From contig WPIO01000028.1 of NCBI GenBank assembly GCA_009760855.2, forward strand, positions 1,447,001 through 1,511,000: DNA of 64,000 nt, given 5' to 3'. The translations under genes were made by a program, and so were the position numbers. Below the pieces are notes generated by a model. That model was given only the letters and a program-made list of their open reading frames with translations. It had not been told where the DNA came from and ran no database searches. Numbering within the stretch: the first letter of the stretch is position 1; every line of letters begins with the position of its first letter. Positions 55,401 to 64,000 of this stretch are shown one piece after another. Source of the DNA: Cristatella mucedo (lineage: Eukaryota > Bryozoa > Phylactolaemata > Cristatellidae).

Positions 55401-55636
55401 GCAGCAGACCGCGGTAACAGGAACAGGTTAACCAAAAAAGTCAAAGATGAGCAGCCTTTGCTCGACCCAATGACCACAGCACGTACGACATAATTACCCC
55501 ACCCCGTGTGAGAGCAACCAAAAGATATCATATGTAGCCAGTTGCAACAAAGACCTGCAAAACAGCTCTTACCTGACATTCGCATGGTAGTCTCGCTCGA
55601 CATGCTGTCCCTGGGATACAAATAAGCGTCTTCCAT
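40655..55636 (-). CDS. Predicted single-pass membrane protein, long N-terminal cytoplasmic tail, possible CUB-like C-terminus (10-exon model)
   Basis: Exons: 55573-55636, 50059-50641, 48372-48595, 45251-45324, 44642-44809, 42896-43012, 42771-42860, 42640-42723, 42276-42370, 40655-40739. All have GT-AG borders and every junction keeps phase; 1584 nt give 527 residues and a stop. Residues 1-258 are polar with tyrosine motifs (AYLYP, LYEEL, NPLY at 220-223) and a run of seven Pro at 69-75. A transmembrane helix spans about 261-284. No signal peptide is seen, so the topology is probably type II (N-inside). The outer part has NTT, NVT and NAT glycosylation sequons. Its end (GAFCNGG ... [18 protein letters not shown]) recalls the second half of a CUB domain, a weak likeness. 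I do not recognise the gene. Exons 1-5 are well supported. Exons 6-8 imply introns of 35 and 47 nt, and exon 10 has a weak acceptor. Confidence 0.5.
41000..41780. promoter_or_regulatory. CpG-island-like region
   Basis: Extremely GC- and CpG-rich, with long frames on both strands (for example 193 codons, 41101-41682) typical of such DNA. Contains two tandem copies of GTCATCTCGTCGGCGC (41415-41446). If the gene above ends at 40655, this island lies in its last intron. Confidence 0.5.
41891..42010 (+). repeat. 54-bp tandem repeat (2.2 copies)
   Basis: Units at 41891-41944 and 41945-41998, with a partial third, begin AAACTGTGCCCGCTTATGCC and AAATTGTGCCCGCTTGCGCC. A family A 3' terminus (AGTGCCTAGAAAGAGATTTA) follows at once. 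Confidence 0.85.
42020..42185 (+). mobile_element. Two LINE family A 3' termini in tandem
   Basis: AATAAGTGCCTAGAAAGAGA ends in AAATTATTATTAC, then a second, more diverged AAGTGCTTAGAACGAGATTT. Confidence 0.6.
42276..42370 (-). CDS. Membrane-protein gene, exon 9 (CUB-like half)
   Basis: Very strong acceptor (TTATTTCCTCTTTCAG) and donor CA|GTAAGT. Encodes [20 protein letters not shown] and [11 protein letters not shown]. The pattern FC.GG...TS...N...I.IY resembles the FCG...P..TS..N.L.I.F part of CUB domains. Confidence 0.5.
42640..42723 (-). CDS. Membrane-protein gene, exon 8
   Basis: Donor TCG|GTAAGT. The acceptor is TTTGAATAG (47-nt intron) or, ten codons further in, GGCTCACAAG (77-nt intron). 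Encodes [20 protein letters not shown] and ELRVSPNS. Confidence 0.4.
42771..42860 (-). CDS. Membrane-protein gene, exon 7
   Basis: Acceptor ATCACGTTTCAG, donor GAG|GTAAGC. Thirty codons in phase 0: [20 protein letters not shown] and [10 protein letters not shown], with a sequon (NVT). Confidence 0.4.
42896..43012 (-). CDS. Membrane-protein gene, possible exon 6
   Basis: Acceptor CTTTAATTTTTCAG, donor ATG|GTAATC. Only the phase-0 frame is open: [20 protein letters not shown], then [19 protein letters not shown]. The intron to the next exon would be 35 nt, so this exon may be spurious; skipping it also keeps phase. Confidence 0.3.
43013..44641. other. Intron of the membrane-protein gene
   Basis: AT-rich. 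No repeat or exon recognised apart from short open frames. Confidence 0.45.
44642..44809 (-). CDS. Membrane-protein gene exon 5
   Basis: Strong acceptor (TGTGCACCTTCAG) and 56 codons in phase 0: [20 protein letters not shown], then [20 protein letters not shown], then [16 protein letters not shown]. The donor CCG|GTTAGT is moderate. If unused, the frame ends after [14 protein letters not shown] with TGA at 44598-44600, which would make this the last exon of a shorter protein. Confidence 0.5.
45251..45324 (-). CDS. Membrane-protein gene exon 4 (juxtamembrane stalk)
   Basis: Acceptor TACCGTTCTTCTAG, donor AAG|GTAAGC. Encodes [20 protein letters not shown] and LQAK, with an N-glycosylation sequon (NTT) and a short leucine-rich helix. 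Confidence 0.55.
45360..45425 (-). mobile_element. LINE family A 3' terminus (short)
   Basis: AATCATAATAATGTATAACA, then AGCGCCCTAAGAGAACTGAA and TCTCTC. Confidence 0.6.
46405..47700 (-). mobile_element. LINE family A, best copy: reverse transcriptase C-terminal half and 3' end
   Basis: An (AAT)n tail at 46405-46435, the terminal stem-loop (AAAGCGCCCTCAGAGAACTC), the 3' UTR, then on the minus strand an RT frame. The frame runs from [12 protein letters not shown] through [12 protein letters not shown] (catalytic FYADD), [29 protein letters not shown] and [13 protein letters not shown] to LHWLPVKQR-like and PKAWNSLP. These are hallmarks of CR1/L2/Rex-group non-LTR elements. The N-terminal RT, endonuclease and ORF1 are missing. 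A 17-bp duplication and frameshifts make it inactive. It lies inside the membrane-protein gene in the same orientation. Confidence 0.93.
48372..48595 (-). CDS. Membrane-protein gene exon 3 (transmembrane helix)
   Basis: Acceptor CTTCTGTTGCAG, donor GTG|GTAAGT. Encodes [16 protein letters not shown], a polar spacer, [12 protein letters not shown] and the helix [20 protein letters not shown] followed by TGMFRG. The upstream frame ends CG and this exon begins G (Arg). Confidence 0.72.
48790..49520 (+). mobile_element. LINE family A fragment, young-looking
   Basis: Plus-strand [20 protein letters not shown], then [20 protein letters not shown], then [20 protein letters not shown], then the 3' UTR, stem-loop (49449-49488) and TTATTATTATTAC tail. 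It is very close to the opposite-strand copy at 46405-47700. One frame change (AARLVCRE to [10 protein letters not shown]) separates two open blocks. Confidence 0.92.
49521..50058. other. Intron of the membrane-protein gene
   Basis: Nothing recognised. Confidence 0.5.
50059..50641 (-). CDS. Membrane-protein gene exon 2 (cytoplasmic tail)
   Basis: Acceptor ATTTTGTTTGCAG, donor CG|GTGAGT. A 583-nt open frame: [20 protein letters not shown], then [20 protein letters not shown], then a Ser/Thr/Pro-rich stretch, then [20 protein letters not shown] and KER. The length without stops and the composition (poly-Pro likely to bind SH3, WW or EVH1 domains) mark it as coding. The frame extends upstream of the acceptor to a Met at 50876, but the acceptor and phase favour the spliced form. 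Confidence 0.7.
51460..51560 (+). mobile_element. LINE family A 3' terminus
   Basis: AAGTAAAATTCCTAGAAATA, GGTGCTATATTTTT and a TATTATTGTATTATTATGG tail. Confidence 0.55.
52275..52360 (-). mobile_element. LINE family A 3' terminus
   Basis: GATAATATTACACTTGATAT, AGTGCCCTCAGATAACCCAA and GACACTTTACATTTGG. Confidence 0.7.
52998..53275 (-). mobile_element. LINE family B 3' end (minus arm)
   Basis: GTAATGTATCTCCGTCTGTA, then CGGCTTTCGGTACGCATTCG and CAACAAAGAGAAAGTGG: same terminus as at 6370 and 40247. Confidence 0.8.
53570..53880 (+). mobile_element. LINE family B RT end (plus arm)
   Basis: Frame [20 protein letters not shown], then [20 protein letters not shown] and GPRLWNSLL: the same protein end as the minus copy at 6731-7060, in opposite orientation to the adjacent 3' end at 52998-53275. 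Confidence 0.8.
53885..54015 (-). mobile_element. tRNA-derived SINE with a perfect hairpin
   Basis: The inverted SINE body and head (GGCAGTAACCACGCCTGCAG, GATTCCACGAACTGTGTCGT). Contains GCCTGCAGTGGGC at 53944-53956 and its exact reverse complement at 53968-53980. Confidence 0.6.
54028..54300 (-). mobile_element. LINE family A 3' end
   Basis: AATAATAATAATGCACTTGA, CAATCTCTTTCTAGACGCTT, then the inverted 3' UTR to GGTGCGTTTTTAAA. Confidence 0.88.
54301..55572. other. First intron of the membrane-protein gene, right part
   Basis: Poly-G run at about 55259-55272. No repeats or exons recognised. Confidence 0.5.
55573..55636 (-). CDS. Membrane-protein gene exon 1 (start codon)
   Basis: ATG in GAGGGATGG, with an in-frame TGA two codons upstream, opens [21 protein letters not shown] and reaches TCAG|GTAAGA. 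The single leftover G joins TT of the next exon (Val). Confidence 0.6.
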
Positions 55637-55959
55637 CCCTCAGATTGCTCAACTGGTAGCAGTAGTTCAGTTGATCTAGAGCACAAGAGACGCACAGTTG
55701 AATACGAAATGCTCGCCCTATTCGAAGAGTGGGGTCAGATTTTAGTCTCGGAGCCTTCGACTGGGAGTATGGGACCACTTATGCCTTTTCGAGGAAACTA
55801 GCTGATAACTAGTTTTGACTGGCCGAGTTCTTGTTATACCATTACAATTAGACCTGCAAATGGGCACAGCACTTTCTATGTTCACCCTCCACTTTAGAAT
55901 GACATGCCAATCAGCAATGTATCACATCTCATCCTATGCAGCGCCAACAGAGATTCAGC

Positions 55960-56006
55960 ATGAGAGGCAATGAGAGCATGAGAGGCTATGAGAGCATGAG
56001 AGGCTA
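55960..56006 (+). repeat. 18-bp tandem repeat (2.6 copies)
   Basis: Unit ATGAGAGGCTATGAGAGC, with the first copy reading GGCA instead of GGCT. It is translatable as MRGYES repeats on the plus strand, probably by chance. Confidence 0.85.
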
Positions 56007-57835
56007 TCCAAGCAGACGATTTGTCAAGCAGAAGCTGTCCACGTGCTTTCCCGACCGCGTAGAGCTGCTCTTGCCGACTCATTTGCAAAACATCATCTCA
56101 GTAACCCATATGGACCTTTGGGAACACGTTAATGATACGCTTCACCGAGTGACTTTGCATCATCCTTAATAGAGCCAGCAGGGAGGTATTCTTTTCCCTG
56201 GCATGGCAAGACAAGGCCCAGTCAGGCAAGGAAAGGTCAGTGCACTCAGCCGGGTCCAAACTCTCGGATCAAAGTCAAGTGCCATCTGAGATCAGAAAAC
56301 CGTCACCAGCAGAGGGTTGCAGCACGATTAGGATCTTCAGCAGCAAGATGGACCGTTACTTGCTCAATGTTGGCTGATGGTAAATAGCCTGCTACTCAAA
56401 TTCCTCTACAACTCGCTCTTCACAATGCCCCAGTCAAACGAACGGCACAGCATGACACAACACACACTGTTCGAGCTCACGGCCTTAGCCCAGGCAGCCT
56501 ATGCCCAAGGTCGCCTAGACCTAGCATAGAATACAAATTATCTTCGGTCGAGTGGAGGCAAGGGCTGCTGCTTCATTAGCTAGTGCTCAAAGCTGTAGAC
56601 AGCCAGAAAATTGCTGCTGCTGCTACACCATCAAATAGCCAACTGTTCGGCTACACTTCAGACGACACGTGCGTCGTTTTTGTTTGCTGCAGACATGCAG
56701 CCTCTAAATAAACTCTTCAAGAATCCCTATGCAAGACTCGCAATGACAGTCCTGTCATGCGACTAAAACGACTGGTTGAGGATCGGGTAGTAGCTCCACA
56801 ACTTCTGACCATGGCAGCTTAGCAGTTTAGCTTTCCACTTTAACATACTGTGTTCCTGCATCATTCAAACCCTGTCTCATTGCAGGACAAACGCTACGCT
56901 TGACTGTAAGCTGGCAAGCAATAATGGTAGAGCAAAATGTCACCCTAATTTATTCTATATAATAAGCATTTCACGTGCTCTTAAACTAGCATATTACTCG
57001 CAATGTCTTTAACTAATGGCATGCTGCTAGCACGGGCACATAAAAACGTTTGTACAGCGATCGGTGAGGATAAAACGGTTTCTTTCCGGGACTTCGGCAT
57101 ACTCCGTATGGCAAAGCGATTCTATATTAGCGTTGCAGTCCAAAGTTTTAATAGAGTGCTAAGCTAGTACCGAGGCAAGTCACTAGCAGTAAGCACAAGC
57201 TCAGCCGGCAGTGCTAGTGAAACACCACCACAGGAATAGATGGTCAACATAGCAGGCCAATCTCGGAATATCCTGATTGACAATGCAGACTGGGGATGCA
57301 GGCCTAATCAGCTAGTTCAAGCACGAAGGGGTTGAGGCTGGCCACAGAGCTGGTCAGCAACACGGCACACGATATCGCATTACAGCCACAAAACCAGGCT
57401 CCAGTCGGTCAATACCCATGAGCCCGTTAGCCGGCAGATCTGGCTCGTAGGCACCCACCTCGTGATCCAACGTCAGTTGATCATCCCAGCTGTGAGATCT
57501 GATGCCGGTGCACCATACAACCATACGCAAGAGTAGCAGAGTACACAGAGCTGAGCTGAGCGCCGGCTTCTCTCGAGACCTGCTGGGAGCCTGTGGCAGC
57601 CGACGGTAGGCTGGCAGCAATGCGGTGTGCGGCCAGAACCTATAGGTCCCTCTGCCGGTTGGTAGATGGGTATGCCGACAGTAGACCGGCTTCACGCTTG
57701 ACTGAGCTGTCTCCGAGAGACAAATGTGCATGCACAGCCAGCAGCTGTGAGCCCGAGGATGGGTGTCCATCCATCATCCATACCCCCTAATAATCTCCAA
57801 GTCCGTGGCATCAGATCAAAAGGACTGGCTGCTGT

Positions 57836-57849
57836 CCCCCCCCCCCCCC
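57836..57849 (+). repeat. Poly-C run
   Basis: About 14 consecutive C. Confidence 0.9.
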
Positions 57850-59189
57850 GTTGGCTAGCTGTGTCGGAGAGGGCAGAATTAGTCACCTCGACGGCCACCA
57901 GGCTCATTAATTATTATTCTGGTTGTGCTTCGCCTAGAGACAGCCGAGTTATTCGCAAAACTGCCTGTTGTCACAAACAATGGGGCTGTAAGCCAGGGCT
58001 CTGAGAGTGTGTGAGCTGGCGGCACTTCCTACATGCCTGTTCGTCTGGGTCTGTGGGTGGGCCGAGAGTGATGCTGCAGCAGTCCCTGGCTAGTCGTTTG
58101 AAGCCGAATAGCCTGCAAGCTCGGCAGAGCCATTCAAATGCTGGGTGCCAGCCCTACTGCCATCGTCTAAGGACGGTTTGCTGTCTGTGGACTATTAGCA
58201 GTCTTAAATGCCATTTACTTCTTGCTCTGGTTCCTCTGTGCATCCGTACGAATCCAATGCGTAGCAGTAAATTCTGCCGTACAGTGGTACGAGCCAAATC
58301 ATAAGCTGATAGCTGGCCATGCTGTAGCTGCACTACCTGTAGCTAGAACCAAATTCAACTGTCTTGCCAAGCCGAAGCAGAAGCAAGGGCTAAAAGTTGG
58401 CACTCTTTGATGCAGAGGCAGTGTTTGCCAGCTCTTCATGTCCTGCCGATTAGGGCAATAATGGGGCAATAAAACATATCCAGCTCCAGTTGTCTCTGTG
58501 CAAATGCCATATTTTATTGATATTATTACTCTGCCATTATCTGCTCACACTACTGATTGGTTTATAGCCTTGTGAACAACACAGACTCCTGTGGACGTGG
58601 ATGCATGTGATCGCTGTGGACACTGGATGTACTCTCGGCTCAAGGGTCTTTTCCCAGGGTGCTTGTACTGCATGACCCAGGTCGTACGTTCTCGAGTTCT
58701 GCTGGTCGGGACTTGCATTGCTGTCACTTTATGACGATACGTGCTGACTGATGCTAAGACCACCAAATGCCAGGATAATGTGTTTTTTTATCAATCTGCA
58801 GCAGATTCTAAGCCTGGTTGATAATGCAAAAACTAGGCTAGTAAGGAGCAGAGACTACCGTGTTCACTATAATAAGTAACCAATCGTCTGCCGATAGCCG
58901 AAGCAGTGAACTGCAGTCTTTGAATTGGTTCACGGCTGTTAAATGGAATTCTGAAATCCACCAAGAGCAACTGGACTGGCAATCATTGCAGGATTATTGC
59001 AACTAGGAAAATCCCCTAGGTGGCTGCTCTTGGGAAGCGACGTGAGGGAGTGATGCAGTTAGAACCAAGTCACCTAGGGCTGCTTGGTTAATCTGCCAAG
59101 GCCCAAAGGTCCTCTGTGATGACTGCCAAAACAGCAGGCAGCAGCAGGCTGCTGGTACAAGGCCACGAGCAGGTGGCCGGCAGCAGCAG

Positions 59190-59560
59190 AGCCGGCATAA
59201 GAAGGGTAATGGTGATTGTGCTTCCAGTGCCTCGGTCCTGCTCGGCCTATCGGCAGCTTTCAGCATTATTGGTCACATGACCATGCTTGAGCGATTGAGG
59301 AGAATGACCGGTCAGGCTAATGCGGCTCTGAAGAGGTTCAATTTGTACGATTGTATCCAATCGTTTCTAGTCAGCGATGTTTCGGTCAGGTATCATCCAG
59401 CAGACCCGTGAAGCTTTGGAATTCAATGGTAGATATTTCCTTGTCTCGTTCCAGTTCTCCATTTAAGAAGAGCACCCAGAGCAGTAAGTCAGACCACCGA
59501 GTCGGCTACAACTTTAAAGCCGGTGACACACAACTATAATTGCCATCCAAGCCCCCAGAA
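59190..59560 (+). pseudogene. Decayed LINE reverse transcriptase fragment
   Basis: Plus-strand SASVLLGLSAAFSIIGHMTM and LERLRR correspond to the VLLDLSAAFDTIDH...LL.RL motif of CR1/L2 reverse transcriptases. Further on, HRVGYNFKAGDTQL aligns with the [10 protein letters not shown] active-site block, with YADD replaced by KAGD. At least one frame change separates them (TGA after PADP). It is catalytically dead. Confidence 0.7.
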
Positions 59561-61064
59561 TCAGCTGTAGCGTTTGTAAACCCAAAAGCAATCGACAATC
59601 TGTAATTTTTCTTTTCTGGCATTCGGTTCCTAGATTTCAACCAACTTCTTTACGCTTAAATTTATTTACACTGAACTTCCGCCTCTTACGAATGCCTTAA
59701 AGTGTGGATGGAAAAGCGACTTTCCACTCCTAATGGGAGCTGCCGCTACGCCCTTTCCTCAAGAGTTGCCGTTAGTGAGGCGACTGGCGGAAGTGTCGCC
59801 TCACTCGCAATGGCACAATGGTCTAACTGTGACAGCACGAAAGCTGTTGCTTTGGCCTATGGTCAGCAGCTGGATACTATTGCTACAACGAATGCTGCCA
59901 GCCCGGAGTTAGCCCACGGTCTACATCGATGGCGTGACTTACGACCACCACTTTCAGAATAATTAAAGTCTTAGTCATACATCGCATTCTCCTCTTTCTC
60001 TTCCTCCCACGATCTCTCTGTGTTTCTCTCTGTCTCCGTCTTCATCTCTCTGCATCGCCCTCTGTCTAGCTCTCTCACCCACGGTCTCTCTTCTCACCCC
60101 ACATGTGTCGGCCTAAAAGACTTTTCTTCCTTCAGCGCCGCAAAAACGATTGGTTCAAGAACCAATGACATAGATTTAGTATGTCTTCGTTGAAAAACAT
60201 TATGCATGTTTTCTCAACAGACTCACGCAGTTCCTTCTACATTATAAGCTTAGCTATATTGTTACCGAGATTCATAAAGTGAGGTTATACTGCTAATTCA
60301 GTGCAAGGGAAATGTGTGTAAGAAAATGAACGAAAAGTACTTTGGTCTATGGCCAGCTTTGTTTATGCTACCAGCCATCCACTAATTTCCAGTCACTATC
60401 TCTTTCCTGCCTAATGGTGACGCTGATTAAGGTAAATTCGATCTAAATTTTATCGCATAATAGAACGACTGTACTTGCAGCAGACTGCACCTCCCGTATA
60501 CATTTGGGCAGACACTGCATGATTTTCTGCTAGCAGCGGTGCATTGTGAATTTTACTGTTAAAGCGTTCAAAAAGTCTCGCTGCAATAATGAAAACCCGT
60601 CTTCAGGAATAAATTGCTTACATACCGTACCTAATGTATTCGAAGTCCCTCGATATTATTAACGCATTCTCTGCTCCGTTGCTAAGTACATCCTTAAAGG
60701 CAGGCTTTCTAAAGTATATGACTCGGCTTCATTTATTTTCTTGAATTTATCTTTGTGCTAGCACTTCAAAAACAGCAGGCGCAGCCTCAAAAAAACATGC
60801 TTCCTGTCCTGCAACTTGTACTTTTTTCGGGGGGGCTACCACTCCTGGCATGTCAGTTATGCAATAAGACTGTCAATTTGCAGTTCTTGGCTTTGAAGTT
60901 TCACCATCCGCTTGTGGTTTAGACAAAGTTTCCTATCTTTAAACGGTTGTATAGCTACAAACAAAATTGTTCGCATGACCACGATCTCTCTCTCGCCGCA
61001 CGCTTCTTTTTATGTAGCGTCAAATCGCGGCGGGAGGGGTGTTGTGACGTCAGTCGGGTGTGAG
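59561..61064. other. Intergenic DNA
   Basis: Includes an 86-codon plus-strand frame (59702-59962) containing a perfect 11-bp inverted repeat, a CT-rich low-complexity stretch at about 59985-60100, and AT-rich sequence with nothing recognisable. Confidence 0.45.
59774..59805 (+). repeat. Perfect 11-bp inverted repeat
   Basis: AGTGAGGCGAC (59774-59784) and GTCGCCTCACT (59795-59805) around a 10-nt loop. Confidence 0.9.
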
Positions 61065-61275
61065 CTCCGTTCTTTGGGAGCATACTAACTAAAAAAACAC
61101 AGTCTGCAAAGGATTTGAGCTTGGTTTAAATAAAAGCCGCGAGTTAGAAGAGTGGGCGGTACGCTGCCGGGCCTGATTAGGAAGCAGCTCGGATAAGTAG
61201 GCTGGAACACGAGAATGAAGCGACCTAAAAGTGATCGACAAAGCTTCGAAGTCGGTGCCCTGCTCGATCTACCTG
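61065..61275 (-). mobile_element. LINE family A fragment
   Basis: TTCTTTGGGAGCATACTAAC, CTGCAAAGGATTTGAGCTTG and AGAATGAAGCGACCTAAAAG follow the inverted family A RT end (SYAPK, LKSF, RSL). Its 3' terminus is absent. Confidence 0.75.
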
Positions 61276-64000
61276 CCCTGCCTCGTTCGACCCCCGGCAG
61301 AGCTGCATCTCATCTCTGAAGTCAGAGCCGCAAGGTCAGGAGTCGTAGGTAAAATCTAGTCACTCTCCGGTCTCGGCGAGTGGAGATAATCCAAATCTCG
61401 CTCTCTCTCTCTCTCTCTCCAGCCCTCGGTAGCCCGACGAGCGCTCTCCTTAATCACTGCCGCTGTTGGCACCGGTGTGCGGGTGCCTGGCTGGCCCCCG
61501 GCTCGACATTCCGACGAGCGTCAGCTTGATTCGCGTCTAGTCTGCACACGTCGCTGAGGGTGCGCTGAACAAATAATCGCAGGCACTGGCCGTGTCGAGG
61601 AGATCCACTCACGCTGCGGAGAAACCGAGGGGCCGCGTGGCTGGAGAAACGCGTCGCGACTCGGTCCTTTACAACTTACATCGTTGCAAGCAATGATTAG
61701 TCTGACTAACCGTTTGGAAATTAAAAACACGTAGTTGCAAAGGGCAGCAGGCCTTCTGTCGCTTTTGTATCTTTGAATGCCACGCAGGGATTAGGACAGC
61801 CTGAAAACTCGAGAGCGCACGCCATTCAGCGGTATTGCTGAAAATATCGCTGCCTCTATTGGAGGCAAGTTGCATGAATAAATTGTGCTGGAATTCCCTC
61901 ATTGAAAGCTAGTATTATTGTGGACGGTGGACGCATCAGTTGCTGCAGCGTTCTGCGGCGCTGGTTGCTCGAATTGAACTCAATGATCGCTCGACATGCC
62001 GAACTTCGCTATCAGTCGGAAGCAGCGCACAGTGTTAAAGTAAGCTGAGCGCGAGCTTGAGAAAATTAAGTTTCCTTGGATCACGACGATACACTCGGTG
62101 AATCAATTGTTGAACCGAAAAATTGCCGGTTTTCGTTTCATGCCCAGCAACGAGCACACTTTACCCAACTGGCTGATGCTTTTTGCGGGTGTGTATATCA
62201 AAACCAGCCGGAATTGAAAATACTTCACTAAAATATGGGCTTTTCGTGAGTGGTTCAAAATCTGAATACCCATGAGATCTTAAATGCATAAAGATCGCGA
62301 TCTACCACGAAAGACGTTTTTATCGTGTCCTCCGTTTCTCGTACGAGGGGGTTATTCAAAATAGCACTGACCATCTATCAAGGCTCTATTCCGAATTCGA
62401 TTTAGAGGCAGATTTCGAGAAAATAAGAATTAAGTTTTTAGAGAAATGTTGTGACTCTAACGAGATAAGGCATTAAGACACGTGGTCTTCCGTCAAAATC
62501 GCTGAGCGGACGAAGATAAACTGGTCTAAGATGGTGACCTAGTCCCACGACGCGATTGAGCTTACTGCGATCTTCGCGATTATTTAACATTTGATCGAGG
62601 TTCTGGCTGGTTACTTGTTTTTTAGCAACCATTATTACTGTACAGATTTTCCACAATCTCTGGGTTTAATCATTCTTTTGGAAAAGACCAGTTTAGATGG
62701 CAACGAAGCGAGCGACAATTACAAACGATAGTTCTATGTAAATGCTCCCAAAAGATTAGTAGGTACAATAATGAGTGCATCATGAACTTTAAGGATCGTA
62801 ATCATATTTACTGTGAAAACAAACCGTACTTAAGTAACAATTGGCCTTCGGCGTTAACGTGAAAAGCGGCATAAAAAATTTCACATGAGTAACAAAGCAC
62901 TCGCAATGGCATCTTTTTATGCGCTACTTTGCTATTTTCGTTCAAGTGACCTTGACTCAAATCCATTGCTGGAATTAAACGTGGTTGGAAACCCTGTTAT
63001 TTCATTTACATTAAACGCTTTTGAATCAATTTTCTAAGTGTGTGCGATGCACTGGGTTTGAAAATTGAGACCATCCGGCTACTTTGCCTGCTAAAATAAT
63101 TCAAGAGAAGTATTACATTTTATTTAAAACTTTAGGCGGTCACATACGGTATAAAATGCAAGGCACATCCAACATACGTACAAAGCCGCGAAAGCGACGG
63201 ATGAGAAAAGTTTTGCCTAAAAAATAATTTTGCACTCTATATGATTTTTTGAAGACTGTGAAGCGCTAAAGTGTGCGTCGATAACTCGGCAAACCTAATG
63301 TGGCGCGTGCACCTGAGGTACTAGTTAACATGCTGATGCCCAGAAATGTGCGTGAAATTGCTATACATGCGCTTAGCATCTACGCTGACCAGCAAGCACT
63401 CAGGCTTGGAGGTTGGATGACTGCAAGGTAGGCACGAGGCACTAAGAATAAAAAATGCATGCTCTTTTATGGCCCAGCAATAGCAGAGTAGACGAGTAGA
63501 GTTAACAAGACGCCCGAGTAGAAAATACAGACCATCCGTGTAGCCGTTCGGCGACCCCTCAGGGTTTATGCATTCAACATCATGCATGAAAAGCTTACGC
63601 TTGTGGCTGGACGCCAGTGACCAGGAGCTCAAAGTCGGATGACGTCAGCCGTCTAGTCAAAATTAGTACGCAGCAGACTGAGCGCTAGGATAGACAGCAT
63701 GGTCGGTTTGATAGCTTTGGCTGCATATTCTTCGAATGTCAGACAATGGGCGTCTATGACGTCCCTGAGCGGATTGTTGGTGGCTCTTCAGATGTATATT
63801 CAGCCACTCACCGTAGCCTCAATCGTGATATGATGTGGCTAAAGTTTAGACCGTTCAGATTAGTCGTGGAGATGCTCCATCGCTGCTTATAAAATGTCCG
63901 GACAAAGCCAATATGTGATGATGCAGTAGTATCTTATTGCTCGGCTTTTGCAATTGCACCTACAGTGGAATCATACTGGCGTAAGGCCAATGTCAATGTA
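61276..64000. other. Intergenic DNA at the right edge
   Basis: 61280-61660 is GC-rich with a CT run near 61403-61421. Minus-strand frames at 61669-61902 (MREFQHNLFMQLASNRGSDI) and 63321-63632 (MSSWSLASSHKRKLFMHDVE) have no splice or homology support. Nothing else is recognisable. Confidence 0.4.

Larger units (their letters stand above)
55637..59189. other. 5' flank of the membrane-protein gene and intergenic DNA
   Basis: No convincing gene. An 18-bp tandem repeat lies at 55960-56006. A poly-C run lies at 57836-57849. A 50-codon plus-strand frame at about 56379-56528 (MVNSLLLKFLYNSLFTMPQS) and a minus-strand frame at 57354-57770 look partly protein-like but lack splice or homology support; they may be remnants of mobile elements. 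No core promoter element was identified upstream of 55636. Confidence 0.35.

Noticed and set aside
55936-56169. 77-codon plus-strand ORF with MRGYES repeats
   Set aside because: Created by an 18-bp tandem repeat, with no other support.
57354-57770. 138-codon minus-strand ORF ending DRLEPGFVAVMRYRVPCC
   Set aside because: Overlaps open frames on the plus strand and no domain or consistent exon structure was recognised.

Overview
The window is animal nuclear DNA, most likely from an invertebrate. Evidence: split genes with GT-AG introns, a metazoan-style ER glucosidase II alpha subunit, long introns full of 5'-truncated non-LTR retrotransposons, tRNA-derived SINEs, long GA and ATT microsatellites and patches of CpG-rich DNA. 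No operons, prokaryotic genes, CRISPR arrays or complete viral genes were seen. I cannot name the species.

Layout. (1) 1168-16488, minus strand: the 5' two-thirds of GANAB (glucosidase II alpha). Twelve exons from the conserved N-terminus to just past the catalytic nucleophile join in phase. A 14-nt first coding exon at 16475-16488 completes the start. The C-terminal third, including the acid/base Asp, lies left of the window. (2) 16489-17046: a probable divergent promoter (GC box, CRE/ATF-like site) and a candidate plus-strand first exon. (3) 19077-24279, plus strand: two or three phase-compatible exons of an unrecognised Ser/Arg-rich protein, next to a 21-bp inverted repeat and a roughly 670-bp purine tract. 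(4) 27.9-35.2 kb, minus strand: exons of an unrecognised acidic, Ser-rich protein, plus ORF fragments of uncertain status, between SINEs and GC-rich stretches. (5) 37.1-38.1 and 41.0-41.8 kb: CpG-island-like DNA. (6) 40655-55636, minus strand: a ten-exon model for a 527-residue single-pass membrane protein with a long proline-rich, tyrosine-motif-rich N-terminal tail, one transmembrane helix and a possibly CUB-like C-terminus. Confidence is good for the first four or five exons and falls towards the 3' end. (7) 55.6-64 kb: mainly intergenic, with a decayed reverse transcriptase and simple repeats.

Repeats dominate the non-coding DNA. Family A is an L2/CR1-like LINE whose 3' end carries a stem-loop (AAAGCGCC ... 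GGCGCTTT) and an ATT tail; about twenty fragments occur on both strands, the best at 46405-47700 and 48790-49520. Family B is a second LINE with an (ATTAC)n-like tail, at 6370-7060, 39.9-40.5 kb and 52.99-53.88 kb. A tRNA-derived SINE occurs five or six times.

All gene models were built by eye from splice signals, phase and protein resemblance. Only GANAB is recognised with certainty. The other genes are predictions that RNA-seq or protein searches could confirm or reject.
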